64,000 bases of DNA from Adineta steineri (taxonomy: Eukaryota > Rotifera > Eurotatoria > Adinetida > Adinetidae), in contig CAJNOI010000150.1 of NCBI GenBank assembly GCA_905250115.1, positions 124,001-188,000 on the forward strand. The letters run 5' to 3'. The position numbers and the translations under genes are program-made. Within the stretch, counting starts at the first letter, position 1. Each line of letters opens with the position of its first letter. Positions 43,131-53,825 of this stretch are shown in pieces. The notes beneath the pieces were generated by a model. It saw nothing but the letters and a program-made list of their open reading frames with translations. It was not told the origin of the DNA and did no database searches.

Positions 43131-45093
43131 TCAATATTTTGGTACATTTGGAAAATAGTTTTTTGCATGTTTAGGATATCGACGACCATTGAGAAATAAA
43201 GAATTTAGTTTTGCACAATTGTTTCGTGTTGCATCTCTTGTAAAGTTATGTGTTACTCTTTTTAGTTGTTCATAATAAATGTTAATATGAAGAAGATTAT
43301 TCGGTAAACATATTTTCGTATCAACTAGAAATTCTTCGATATAATCATCATGAGCACCGTAAAGTGTAAGAGTAGTAAGATAAGGATAGTTAATAATTGC
43401 AAAATCTTGAATGCCATTCTGTGATTCTCTGCATAATTTGTTATTTTGTGGTTTAGAATTTTCTAACGAAATTTTTTTAATAAATGGAAATGATTTTTGA
43501 AGTCGAACAAAAATTCATGTTGAAAAGGATGTTCATCATCTAATATTAGTGTACGAACACATGTAAATAAACCACCTGGAAAATTATTTGTTAAAGTACC
43601 ATAATATTTTAATTGTTCAGGATATAAATAGATATGACAACGAGTATATTTTTCTTGAAAATAATCAACATAAGAAATAATTTCATCATCTTTAAAATCT
43701 TTGAATGTATCTTGAATATCTTGTTTTGATTGTAAATAAATTTGATTACGAAGAGAAATACTTGAGGAAATACAAAATTCGAGTCTCTTTAATCGTGCCA
43801 TATGATTAATAATATTCTGTTTCAATTCAATTCCATCAACAAATTTACTTTTGGCACAAACAATAAGATTTAAAGAGAGTTTTTCTAAATTCGACATTCG
43901 TTGTAGAAATGGTACAATTAATTCATCATAATAATCTGTTGACATTCCACAGCATAACGAAAAACATCTTAAATTAGATAGTTTTTCCTATAAAAAAAAT
44001 CATATAATATATTTGTTTAAAAATATTTCAATATTAGTTGAAATAATTTACCTGATTATTGTTTGTTAAACGCAAAGAAGAAATGAAATCAATATCAACA
44101 TAAAGCGTGTGAAGTTTATTGAAACGTCCATCAAGTATATAAAGACAGTCGGTGAGAGATGCCAAACTGATATGCAATTCTAAGAGAGTTGAAGAATTTA
44201 TAGTTGGAGATGGATTGTTAAGTAATAATCCTTGATACCACATTGAAGATGGACAAAAATTTAAATATTCTAAATTGGAGAATATATTAAGAATATGCAT
44301 GAATATACATTCAGTCATATCTCGTCGTAAATTTTTTCCATTTTTATATTTTGTAACATCGATGATTAGCGATAAGATTTGATTTTTATTTATAGAAGTT
44401 AAACAAAATTCATCTAAATAAAAAAAAGAAATAGAAAGTCAACAAATAATAATATTGAATTTTATCTTGATCATTAAATCGATGGATTTATTCTTTTGAA
44501 TAATTCTGTAATGTACATGTGTAATCTTTCCTTTGAAGTTTTCTAATAAACTATATTTTCTCATTTAGTTTATTCTACGATTTTATTCAAATAATATTTT
44601 AATTGTAGAATTTTTCTCGAATTTATGTTTGTCACAATAATCTAAATTTATTTGTATATATTTTTCAATAATTAACTATTGAAAGAATTAAAGAAAATAT
44701 CTTACCAATAAGAGATCGAGCTGTTTCTATCTCAAGATCATATAGACCAAGTCCATATAAATTCGGATAATTTGTAACATTAAGAATACGTTTCATAGAT
44801 GATGATTCAAGATTAAGCCATTTGATTTTATGACGAATTGAGGGTAAGATTTGAAAACAAAATCGATCAAGTATTGGATCAGGTAATGGATAGTTGCGAT
44901 TATTTGACAAGCATCTCATCAATGTTAACTTATTTGTGAAAATTGGATCACGTACAATTGTATTGAATCGTTTATTAACATCTATTAAAGAATAGAGTAC
45001 TTCGGTATTGAACAATTTTTTCAAAATAATCATAAGAATTTCATCAGGTAAATCATTTAATTCAGTCGATAAATGTTCCATATTTTTTTTCAT
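43131..45093 (-). CDS. F-box protein with leucine-rich tail, one apparent frameshift
   Basis: Exons 45093-44706, 44413-44052 and 43987-43131. Exon 1 begins with an F-box (LNDLPDEILMIILKKLFNTE, about 12-55), which binds Skp1 in SCF ubiquitin ligases. The remainder has LRR-like repeats (FSNLEYLNFCPSS, FNKLHTLYVDIDF, MSNLEKLSLNLIV, MARLKRLEFCIS), a layout expanded in bdelloids. In exon 3 the frame ends early at HLLKKFR. Reading one base over from a five-A run at 43509-43513 (plus strand) continues without a stop as LQKSFPFIKKISLENSKPQ to ...YFPNVPKY at 43131. This suggests one lost base in the homopolymer, either real or an assembly error. If real, about 115 residues are lost. Upstream coding is intact, so the gene was active recently. 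Confidence 0.8.
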
Positions 45094-45531
45094 TTATCTA
45101 TTCTTATTCTTTAGAAATATTACAGTATTTATATAGGTATGCTCATTTTATCTATTTAACCGACGTCGTCTACGATCACAACTGACAACGAATGAACAAC
45201 TGGAAAAATAACATTGTTTCTCTTTTTTTGTTCTATATGCGAATGAACGCGAATGCAATCTCTTTATATATACAGTTTAACAGGATAATTCTGATAACTT
45301 CAATAATTTCTGTTGAAGAAAACTTTACAGACTTCTAAAAGTTTTGCAATCAGTGTTCATTGAGTTGATCCCGATAGAAAAGTTGTTCGTCTCCTTTGAT
45401 CAATCACCTGGTGTAAAATTAGAAAAAACTAAGCTAATTTGACTAACCATTATAAGAAACAATCAGAGGACTAGATGAAGAATTCATTCTATGCCAAATA
45501 GAAATCTATTAGTTTAATCAATAATTGTTAA
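45094..45531. other. F-box gene promoter region
   Basis: Upstream of the F-box start. No strong motif or second gene is seen. Confidence 0.45.
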
Positions 45532-45754
45532 TTACTTTTTATGTAAACAACATATGTCTTTTTCAGTTTTTATTACTGCAATTTGTTCTTTCAGTGACAA
45601 TAAATCCTCACTCAGTTCAAGCATATTAGTATTATTTTGTTCATAGAGTTGTAGTATATTATATATATGACTTATGTATTTTTCACGGTCAACAAAATTA
45701 TCTAAAGCAAGCAAGCTAATTAGATATAAAATAATTGTTTCAGATAATTTCAAT
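45532..45754 (-). other. Possible terminal exon, unrecognised
   Basis: A 73-codon frame following an ATATAG acceptor at about 45755 reads LSETIILYLISLLALDNFVD, REKYISHIYNILQLYEQ and LSLKEQIAVIKTEKDICC. It has a hydrophobic start and heptad-like Leu spacing that suggest a short coiled coil. No ATG is at its start and no upstream exon was found. It may be a real 3' exon or a remnant. Confidence 0.3.
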
Positions 45755-46464
45755 CTATATTATTGCCTACATACCAACACACACACACTCTATGCATTCA
45801 CCTAAAATATATATTTAATCACTTCATTCTCATTCATATTGGTTTATTGAAATTCTTTCGATTTTGAATTTAAATGATTAAAATTATGTTAAGGAAGCCT
45901 GAGATAAATATCATATAAATTCATAGTGTTATCGAAGAAATGGAAAATCGAAATATTTCCTCTAGAATTCGATTTCTTTCAAAACAAATACAAAAGCTTC
46001 TTGATTAGTCAACTTAGTTCATTCTATGGGTTTTTTTTTCTTGTTTTTACTTTCATTTATTTTGTAGATGTGTTGACAACGTATACATGTGTCATCTGTA
46101 TTTGTACATGAGACATCGATACTTGAGAGAAACAAAAATGCTTAGTTTCAAAAACATAACATAAAAAAAACGTCTTGGTAATAAAGAGTTTTTACCTGTT
46201 TTATGTCATGAAAAATAAGAAAAAATATCCAAAAGAATCGTGCAAGCGACAAATATATATTATTTCGTGCCACTCTTTGTTTGCTTTTAATACTTTTTCA
46301 CTTCTACTTTTTCTTTCAATTGGATTTATTTTTATTCTAAAAGGGTCTTACAATCAACAAAGATTCTTAAAGTTTCTGTTTCTATTCAAACCAGTTAGAA
46401 TACTAGAGAGAATCAACTACGAACGCTAATGTCTTCAGTTCCGAAGCGCTTTCTTTCTTGAAGG
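45755..46464. other. Intergenic
   Basis: AT-rich with a short CA run near 45777. Open frames at 45926-46111 and 46175-46429 (+) are of low complexity and not supported. Confidence 0.45.
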
Positions 46465-46515
46465 TAAGAGTGTAAGTGAAGAGAATATTCAAATACACTC
46501 ACATCCTCAAGATAG
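46465..46515. repeat. Telomere-like palindrome upstream of DUF4874 gene (T14)
   Basis: TAAGAGTGTAAGTGAAGAGA and then ACACTCACATCCTCAAGATA. The right end keeps CTCAAGAT. It ends 71 bp before the start codon of the foreign-looking gene. Confidence 0.65.
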
Positions 46516-46586
46516 TTTTTTTGTCATATATTATAGAAATATAACTCTACAATGTTATCTCTTTTAGAATCAACCCGTAAGATATT

Positions 46587-48023
46587 ATGAAGAACAAACA
46601 GGTGACTATTTTGTTATTCGGATTTTTAATAAGTTCGTGGGAAAATACATTGGCGATTGAACCTGTTAGTGTTACGAAAACCTTTGTATCGAGTCAAGCG
46701 CTCTTTGCTAATCCTGAACGAGGATGGATTACACATCGATTTTCTAATGATCTCTATGGAATTAATTCTCTAAGAAATAGTGCCGAAAAATTATCATTAG
46801 TTCTTATAAAAATCGATATCTCAGCTTATAAGAATAGTTCACATATTGGACAGACGAAACTCAATGAAATTCGAACAGCACTTAATAGTTGTCGTCAACA
46901 AGGATTAAAAGTTATAATGCGATCAGCCTATGCTTGGGATTCTGTTCTTGCTCCAGAACCAAAAAACATTGAAACTGTTAAAACTCATATTATGGATATG
47001 AAACCAATTTATTATGAATATGAAGATATTATTATCGCTGTTGAGATGGGTATGTTTGGACCATGGGGCGAAATGCATTCATCATATTTTAGTACTACTA
47101 ATACACAATTCTATTATCCCATTAAGACCACTGCACTGATACAAGTTCATGCTACATACATGGATGCATTACCAATTACACGTTCAGTACTTGTTCGTAC
47201 ACCATATTATATTCGTCAAATATTTAGTAGTGATAAACCTATTGAACCTATCGAAGCTTCTAACAACACGGCAAAAGCACGTACCGGTTATCACAATGAT
47301 GCTTACCTTGCCAGCAGCGATGATGCAGGCACCTTTTCATACGGATGGTCACGAGCTAAAGAACTCGCTTATATTAATCAAATGACTCGTTATGCTTTTT
47401 TTGGTGGTGAATCATTTGGTACACCAAATAGTAAATACAATAATGCTCAAAATGCCATGTTAGAATCCAAACAACAACATATGACATATCTTCATCGCGA
47501 TTATTACACACCCATTTATAATGCATGGGGTACTTCAGTGAAAGACGATTTTACACGAAAACTTGGCTATCGTTTTGAATTAAAAACTCTTTCTTATTCA
47601 AAAGAAGTTGCACCCGGCGGACTTTTAGCTTTTTCTCTCAAAGTACAAAATACTGGCTTTTCAGCAATGCATTTAACTAGACCTGTTATTCTCATCCTTG
47701 ATAATGGCAAAACAGGTAGTGCACGTATTAGATATCAAACGATTCTTACTGTCGATCCTCGAAGCTGGCCACCTGAAGTTAATAGTACAAGTATTGATCG
47801 AAAACTTCGTATTCCAGCGAATATCATTCAAGGAGTTTGGCAATTACTTTTAACTTTACCTGATAGTAATACATATTTGCAAAGTGATGTACGTTATACA
47901 GTTCAATTTGCTAATGAAAATATCTGGAATACTGATGGAACACTTGTATTAACTAATGATATTTCTATCACAAGTTCAGCTCAAGGTTCACGGACTACAG
48001 ACAACATATTTCAAGAGATTTAG
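46587..48023 (+). CDS. Secreted DUF4874/DUF4832 protein, intronless, candidate horizontal gene
   Basis: 478 residues in one exon, by far the longest intronless frame in the window. A signal peptide (1-23, MKNKQVTILLFGFLISSWEN) precedes DUF4874: FANPERGWITHRFSN, LKVIMRSAYAWDS and GMFGPWGEMHSSYF (about 155-168). DUF4832 follows: KARTGYHNDAYLASSDDAGT (about 230-250), FFGGESFG and a C-terminal beta-rich domain. I know these domains mainly from secreted bacterial and fungal proteins with a glycoside-hydrolase-like barrel (GxWGEW/MH); the substrate is unknown. Its base composition is richer in GC and codon choice broader than in neighbouring host genes. Telomere-like palindromes lie 71 bp upstream and 59 bp downstream. 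Function as a secreted carbohydrate-active enzyme is an inference. Confidence 0.9.
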   Translation: MKNKQVTILLFGFLISSWENTLAIEPVSVTKTFVSSQALFANPERGWITHRFSNDLYGINSLRNSAEKLSLVLIKIDISAYKNSSHIGQTKLNEIRTALNSCRQQGLKVIMRSAYAWDSVLAPEPKNIETVKTHIMDMKPIYYEYEDIIIAVEMGMFGPWGEMHSSYFSTTNTQFYYPIKTTALIQVHATYMDALPITRSVLVRTPYYIRQIFSSDKPIEPIEASNNTAKARTGYHNDAYLASSDDAGTFSYGWSRAKELAYINQMTRYAFFGGESFGTPNSKYNNAQNAMLESKQQHMTYLHRDYYTPIYNAWGTSVKDDFTRKLGYRFELKTLSYSKEVAPGGLLAFSLKVQNTGFSAMHLTRPVILILDNGKTGSARIRYQTILTVDPRSWPPEVNSTSIDRKLRIPANIIQGVWQLLLTLPDSNTYLQSDVRYTVQFANENIWNTDGTLVLTNDISITSSAQGSRTTDNIFQEI

Positions 48024-48082
48024 GATCCTCCGTTATACAAAAATAAGTGACAGTCATTTATGCGCTGACTATTCCTTTCCTT

Positions 48083-48133
48083 ATGAGTGTGGGTGTAACG
48101 ATAAGAGACAAGACAATACGCATACCCACCCAT
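48083..48133. repeat. Telomere-like palindrome downstream of DUF4874 gene (T15)
   Basis: ATGAGTGTGGGTGTAACGAT, loop GAGACAAGACAATACG, then CATACCCACCCAT. It closes the cassette opened by T14. Confidence 0.75.
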
Positions 48134-49181
48134 ATTTCTTCTCTTCTAAACTTATTAAACTTAACTTCATTTGACAAATAAAGGTGAAATTTTCACTTCC
48201 GTTTTTCTTTAGCTTACGATGTTCGATGAGATTCAAGGACAAAGATTTTATTCAAAAAATAAACTTTTCAATATTGATCCAGTGTCTTTGTACTGCTTTC
48301 AAAAATAATGCTTATTCAGAATCATATTGAATTACATATTTAATAAAAGATAATCGAGTTGGTACAAATGTGTAACTGAGTATAAAAGGCAAGGTTTTTA
48401 ACGGTCTTCAAGTTAAAAATAGAATTTTATCAAACTGTAAATATATTCAATAATATACGAAGTATACTGAAGATAAAAAACAAAGTATATCAGAAAGGTT
48501 TTCTCTTTTATTATCCATTTTACATTTCATTCTTTGAAAGATCGTTGTAGAATATATTAATAACTATATTCGTCAAATTATCAACAAAGACATTGTCGAC
48601 TTGACTAAGCAGAACAATAGCACAGTAGACATTTGAAGAACTATGAAGGAAACCAAAAAAGAATGAGTAAAATAATTTTGCTAGTTAAATAAAATGTTAC
48701 TAGAAAACACGTGGATAAAATCCTTGAAGTATTTGTACTCAAAAATGTCCTTACTCGCTCACTTCTGCTCGAAGAGCGAAGAGGAAAGAAAGAAAAAAAG
48801 AAAGAGCAAGTAAATATGTGCATTGTATTTTTCTTGCATCAACATAGAAAGCACATGTTTATTGGATAGAATACGATATTAAAATAATATGTCCTCGAAC
48901 AATATCATTCAATAAAATCATTCTTATTTGGAATAAAATCACGTAATATTAAAGAAAATTTTATTAGTGATATATTTCTTTATAAAAAAAAACATTTAAA
49001 ATTTCACCTACTAAATAAAAAGATTGATTTTTCTCTAATTCATATTCGAGTTTCATGTATTGACAAAGAATATGAATTAATACTTTATTATTTTACAATA
49101 TTAACTAGATTTAAAGACATAAAGAAAATTTAAAAATATGTTCTGTCAAAATACTAAATATATATGTATGTATATATAATA
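48134..49181. other. Intergenic
   Basis: AT-rich and contains the second 52-bp repeat copy. No supported gene. Confidence 0.5.
48457..48508 (+). repeat. 52-bp dispersed repeat, copy 2
   Basis: ACGAAGTATACTGAAGATAA ... CAAAGTATATCAGAAAGGTT. It differs from the 42781 copy at about one position. Confidence 0.8.
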
Positions 49182-49988
49182 TTAAATCGTTTGAGGTGGT
49201 GGAAGTAATTCTTCGCCAGCTTCATTGTGAGGAACAGCTGTTTCCGGTGGAGGTAATAATCGTGATGGATGAAAAATTGACCAACTAATAAGTGCAAGAA
49301 CAATGGGTATTAAATGACCTGCATAAAACCATAATTCACTTTGAGTAAGTTGAAAGAAAAGAGAAGGTATTGACATTGCTAGTATGTAAATAGCTTCGAT
49401 GAATACACATATACTTGATACAGATAATAATGGTAAAACATATTGACGGCGAGCATGAGATACTGAAAAATACCAAACAACATAGAAAAGTATAGTAAGA
49501 CACAGAAGAAATCCAGCTGAAGCTTGTCGAAGATAAAAACTACGATAAAGATGATTCGATTTAAATGAAAGTTCATTAGCAATAGCAAGAAGAATATCAA
49601 CTGTTATTCCTCCAATAGGTACAACGATATCAATGACCCGATCAAATACACGATGTGGTTTTTTTCCTCGTAATTCAACTAAACAATGATAATTAGCAAA
49701 GAGTAATAGTCGAGGAGGTACACTTATTAATGGTGCTGTTACTTTATATAATGTTGTTGTATTTAACCTATTCACATCGAGTGCAGCACGTAAAACAAGT
49801 TCAATAAATGTTGTTAAATGTGATATAAGTACAAATGCAAATATACTACGTGGACGACATTTAACATGTAATGATTGAATAAACCATGAAATTAATGAAA
49901 TAAATACGATAATTGCAAAAATACTTGCGCTAATACGTGATGGAACATATGAATAAAATGGATAACTAGTAGCAGTTAAATTCATCAT
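49182..49988 (-). CDS. RTA1-like seven-helix membrane protein
   Basis: Single exon of 268 residues with seven hydrophobic helices. The opening YSYVPSRISASIFAIIVFIS and a helix-2 loop before FIELVLRAA fit the fungal RTA1/RTM1 family. So do VDILLAIANE, the QASAGFLLC stretch, and the last motif EAIYIL...LTQSELWFYAGHLIP ending in HPSRLLPPP. Members are linked to lipid translocation and resistance to toxic compounds in yeasts. The tail is Pro-rich and probably cytoplasmic. The family is mainly fungal, so gene transfer is possible, but distant animal homologues or another 7-helix family cannot be excluded by eye. Confidence 0.6.
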   Translation of the reverse strand: MMNLTATSYPFYSYVPSRISASIFAIIVFISLISWFIQSLHVKCRPRSIFAFVLISHLTTFIELVLRAALDVNRLNTTTLYKVTAPLISVPPRLLLFANYHCLVELRGKKPHRVFDRVIDIVVPIGGITVDILLAIANELSFKSNHLYRSFYLRQASAGFLLCLTILFYVVWYFSVSHARRQYVLPLLSVSSICVFIEAIYILAMSIPSLFFQLTQSELWFYAGHLIPIVLALISWSIFHPSRLLPPPETAVPHNEAGEELLPPPQTI

Positions 49989-51051
49989 GTAATTGTACTG
50001 AGTATTATGTTTCTATTGACTGATTTATATATATATATATATTTATTTTTAATGCAGAAAAATAACTGGAAATAAAAACGACGATGAGTTAAAGTATTTA
50101 TAATGAAGAGAAAAAAATACGTCCTTTTCTTCTTTTTGTAATGTCAACCGCACTATTTGCACGGATGAGGACGATGAATAACAAAACTCTCAGTACGTAC
50201 TAAAAGAACGATTAAAAATAGTATCTGAAAATTCAGCTAATTTGAAGAAAAAAGTAAAAGTTATCTGACACATTGTATTTTCTTCAATATATATTACTTT
50301 TAATATAAATGTAATTATCAAAGTGACAGTTGCACACCAAAGATATTAAAAAAAGATTATATTTATATCTACATGAAGTATTAGATTAAATAAAAATTTA
50401 ATAGTAAATATTATATTTCATAATACGCAAGTTTTTCCTAAACAGTTATATAAGAAAGTTTTTTTTGCAGACACTTCACATTTTTTGTTTACTCTATTGT
50501 ATACTTGTACGTTTTTTTCTTGATAGAGGCAAAAATATAATATATACATTGATAAAAGAAAATAATGAGAAAAAAAATGCAAAGTATGCTTTTTTTTCTA
50601 CGTATGAATTATGGTTTCTATTGCTAGAGAATTTATTAAATTAATAAATATATATTCATACAAAATTTATTACAATAAAACTAATGTTTGATGATAAAAA
50701 TATCTATTATTTTGCTGAAATAATTTATAATCAGTTTTTGTTAACGATAAACTTTCTTGCTGCCTATGTAAATGTTCATTTTGATTCATTTGTTATTGAT
50801 GTTGTTTTTGTTGAAGCAGTAATAAATCAAATAATAGCAGCTATATACTTTTTTACCGACACTAATTTATTTATAGCCATTTTCTTGATCTCGAACAAGA
50901 AATCGACTCCATATTGATTAAAAATTATCTAAAATTTCAGGAGAAAATGAATATTTAATATTATATTAAAATGAATCACATGCATTGCAAGAAATATAAA
51001 GCAAAATTTTGATGAGTTCTATATTAATTCATAAATTTGTTGAGGAGTATC
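49989..51051. other. AT-rich intergenic region
   Basis: A TA microsatellite lies at about 50027-50042. The plus-strand frame at 50684-50917 is Ile/Phe-rich, without domain or splice context, and I do not call it a gene. Confidence 0.45.
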
Positions 51052-51708
51052 TTATTCAGATATATATCCATTATTAAATCGAACAAAATAATCATCTTCG
51101 ACAAATGCGACTGACGATGATAGTTGACGATGTTGTGCTTTTTTAGGAACAGGATTTTCATTGATTATTGTCGTTGTTGTTGGTTCTTGTTCTTTTTGTT
51201 GTTGTTGCTGATTTTGAATTCGAAGAATAACTGGTTTACAACAAAATGCCATAATTTTATCACATGGATGAAACCCAATGCTACATATACGATAATAGAC
51301 AAGATAGCTGACAAAAAAAGTTATAAAAAATAAATCAATTAAGTCACGCCAACTTGTTAATATTGGACCTGTTTTAGAATGATAATTATAAATTGCATTA
51401 GCAACAAAGGTGGCATTAACAGAATTATTAATTAAATTACTAATCATTGTACATTGGTCATTGATAATTGTTTGTAATGCATGTATATCAGTGGTACCAG
51501 CATTAACATGGCATTGGTTAATTCGATGATTTTCGTTTTTTATTTTTTCATCCCAAGGGAATGGTTTTTTTAATAGTTGTTGCGCTTCTTCATACGTTAT
51601 TGCACGTTTATATAAATACTGTTGATTATGAGCAAGTGGTATTTCATATGTTGAACAAATACTTAATAAAATAATAAGAAATATTTGAATGAAGAAATTG
51701 ATCATCAT
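51052..51708 (-). CDS. Signal-peptide, single-span membrane protein, unrecognised
   Basis: Single exon of 218 residues. Signal peptide at 1-20 (MMINFFIQIFLIILLSICST). The extracellular part has two cysteines and N-glycosylation sites (NNSVNAT). A membrane span at about 132-150 (LIDLFFITFFVSYLVYYRI) follows. The short CSIGFHPCDKIMAFCC patch after the span could be acylated. The cytoplasmic tail has a poly-Gln run, Thr-rich stretch and SSSVAFVEDDYF. No family recognised. A relic membrane-protein sequence lies upstream on the same strand. Confidence 0.6.
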   Translation of the reverse strand: MMINFFIQIFLIILLSICSTYEIPLAHNQQYLYKRAITYEEAQQLLKKPFPWDEKIKNENHRINQCHVNAGTTDIHALQTIINDQCTMISNLINNSVNATFVANAIYNYHSKTGPILTSWRDLIDLFFITFFVSYLVYYRICSIGFHPCDKIMAFCCKPVILRIQNQQQQQKEQEPTTTTIINENPVPKKAQHRQLSSSVAFVEDDYFVRFNNGYISE

Positions 51709-51849
51709 CTTTGTAAGTTTGTTATTAGAGTTTATGATTGTATCTAAAAATTGAAGAAGAAAAATAATTAGATGTTAATTATTAATTAAATTGAAGAATA
51801 GTATATTGTATTTTACTCACAATAGATGTGACTAAATAGAACAATTATA

Positions 51850-52234
51850 AGAAAAAAAAGAAAGCTAATAGCTGATTAAAATAATCAATGAACATTGGAA
51901 CATTCAGTGGATATTTAAAAACATGACCTAATGCATTTAATTTTGTTACAGCAATTACTGTTTCTGAAATAAGAAGATGAGTAAAACATTGACAAACTAA
52001 TAAATATCCCAATAGAGTACCACTTATTTAACCCGCATATAATCAAACTACAAAATATTGTTGGTTATTTCTAGTTTGATTATATAGTAAGTAGTTTCGT
52101 TGTACTAAATCAGACGAAGATTTTAATAGTAAAGTTGAATCAATTTCGACATATTCTGTTGCTATTCTTGTTAATCTCTGTTCTTGTACAGTTGATGGTG
52201 ATGAAATATTTGATATTGTGTGTATTTGATTATT
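51850..52234 (-). pseudogene. Decayed membrane-protein exon, unrecognised
   Basis: One frame encodes a coherent stretch: SSPSTVQEQRLTRIATEYVE, SSSDLVQRNYLLYNQTRNNQ, then SGTLLGYLLVCQCFTHLLIS and ETVIAVTKLNALGHVFKYPL. Two stops interrupt it around 52030-52050. It has at least one hydrophobic helix. It lies between the membrane protein at 51052 and an R-type repeat module that abuts its 5' end. Probably a dead host gene or a lost upstream exon set. Confidence 0.45.
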
Positions 52235-52290
52235 CCCAGGTCGATCATTCCGAACTTCGGAATCGATTGAATACGGCGGTATCCGACCGT
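52235..52290 (+). repeat. CCCAGGTCGATCATTCCG module (R2)
   Basis: CCCAGGTCGATCATTCCGAA then CTTCGGAATCG forms a hairpin (ATTCCGAA/TTCGGAAT). A second hairpin, AATACGG...CCGTATT, follows. No telomere-like palindrome adjoins this copy. Confidence 0.6.
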
Positions 52291-52503
52291 ATTTGATAAG
52301 AATTTATCTACAAATGATAGAAATTATGTATATGAAAACAAAATGAAGAAAATTAATATTATATAAATAAAATCGAAAAAGAAAAACGAAAGTTTCTTAT
52401 GTTATAAATAAATCCTTGAAAATTAACTTGCATGAATATTATTCAAGATCAGGATGAAAACTATAAAATAAAATAGTATAAAATTGAATCGATTTAATTA
52501 AAC

Positions 52504-52908
52504 TTACTGGACTTTCTTTTGTTTTTTAGCTGTTGATCGTTTGTCTGTATCATTTGTTGGAGTATTTGTTCTCTCATTCTTGTTGGGATCACTACCACTA
52601 TCAATATTATGAGTCGCATTTAATAGATGTTCCAACAAATTAGTTCGAACCATTCCAGAATAAAATTCACTTGGAATACTAATGTTATGTTTGTTTAACA
52701 TTTTTTTTATTTTATCTTGTTTGACAGACTCAGTCTCCATCATTGTAATGAATTTATCCAGGAATCCAGTTTTGACCATTCGAGTGAAATATTTATCTGG
52801 AAAAGAAACTGAATTTTCTTGTAAATAATTCATAATTATTTGACGTGTATATGCTTCAATTTCTTCATGAAGCACTGATGATTGCGATGATTGAATTGAA
52901 TCGACCAT
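52504..52908 (-). CDS. 134-residue protein with internal duplication, unrecognised
   Basis: The start chosen is ATG 52908 (MVDSIQSSQSS). The frame opens at GTG upstream, and a 5'-UTR intron is likely from about 53205 (GTAAGTTTTT donor) to about 52935 (CTTTAAG acceptor). Two consecutive repeats of about 40 residues occur: LQENSVSFPDKYFTRMVKTG and LNKHNISIPSEFYSGMVRTN, each followed by hydrophobic LdkFi/LehLL. They share P-x-x-(Y/F)-x-x-x-MV-x-T. Helical throughout, with a Lys/Asn-rich tail (AKKQKKVQ) like a nuclear signal. No family recognised. Confidence 0.6.
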   Translation of the reverse strand: MVDSIQSSQSSVLHEEIEAYTRQIIMNYLQENSVSFPDKYFTRMVKTGFLDKFITMMETESVKQDKIKKMLNKHNISIPSEFYSGMVRTNLLEHLLNATHNIDSGSDPNKNERTNTPTNDTDKRSTAKKQKKVQ

Positions 52909-53825
52909 AATTAAAAACACGTAACGCTTAAAGTAAAATTAATATTTATCGAAAGATAACTAATAAATCTAGAAAGTAATCAATAATATAAATAGATAAT
53001 GAAAATAATCTTTAAATTATGATACAAAAACATCGGTATAGATTTAATTAACTTATCTGTTATTATTCTATTTGATTGTTTAACATAGTTGTGAAGATTA
53101 CAATTGACATTTTTTTTGTAAATGAAGAACAATTAAACAATTTCACTAGATTTGAAAAGAAAAAAAATTATTTGAATAAAATACAATAAGAAAAACTTAC
53201 TTGTTAATATAATGTTTGTCGATGCACAACTGTGAATGAGAATTAAGAAAAAGTGGCTTCTTTATATAGATTGTGAGCAAGAGATGGTATAAGCAAAATT
53301 TCTACATGAATGTCAGTGGGAAATATGCAGTTTCGTAGAAGAATTTACATCTTAACTAGTGTTATCTTTACAAAATTGTCGGAATTTTACTTTCTCGAAG
53401 TAATTTCTAATCTGAAAATCCCCATATCCAACAGATCAAAGTCCAAACTAGATGTGATTTAATGCAATGACGCAAAAAAGCCAGATGCATTTTCTAGAAG
53501 ATAACCATTTTCTTGCAGTTTTATATGTGCAGTAATTCAAATGTCCTAAGGTCGTGTTCGAATAGTTTTGTATTTAGTGCAATGGGTAAAAGAATTTAGA
53601 GAGAAAAGAAATAGTTTTGCACTCTCTCTTTTTTTTCATTTTAGTTTTTTTCATTTGTATTGAAGATATATTGTACAGGCCAGCATCATTCAAGATAATA
53701 AGAGTTCGATAAATATTTCACTCCTCAATAATCACACAAGAATAGGAAAGTCAATATAGATAGATATATTTTAATTAATTCAACATTATTTTCAAAGTTT
53801 ACTGATCTTTGATTGAATTAAAATA
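52909..53825. other. Upstream region of 134-residue gene and spacer
   Basis: Holds the presumed 5'-UTR intron and promoter. Otherwise unremarkable. Confidence 0.45.

Noticed and set aside
50684-50917. 77-codon open frame on the plus strand
   Set aside because: Ile/Phe/Val-rich composition expected from AT-rich DNA; no splice, domain or promoter context.
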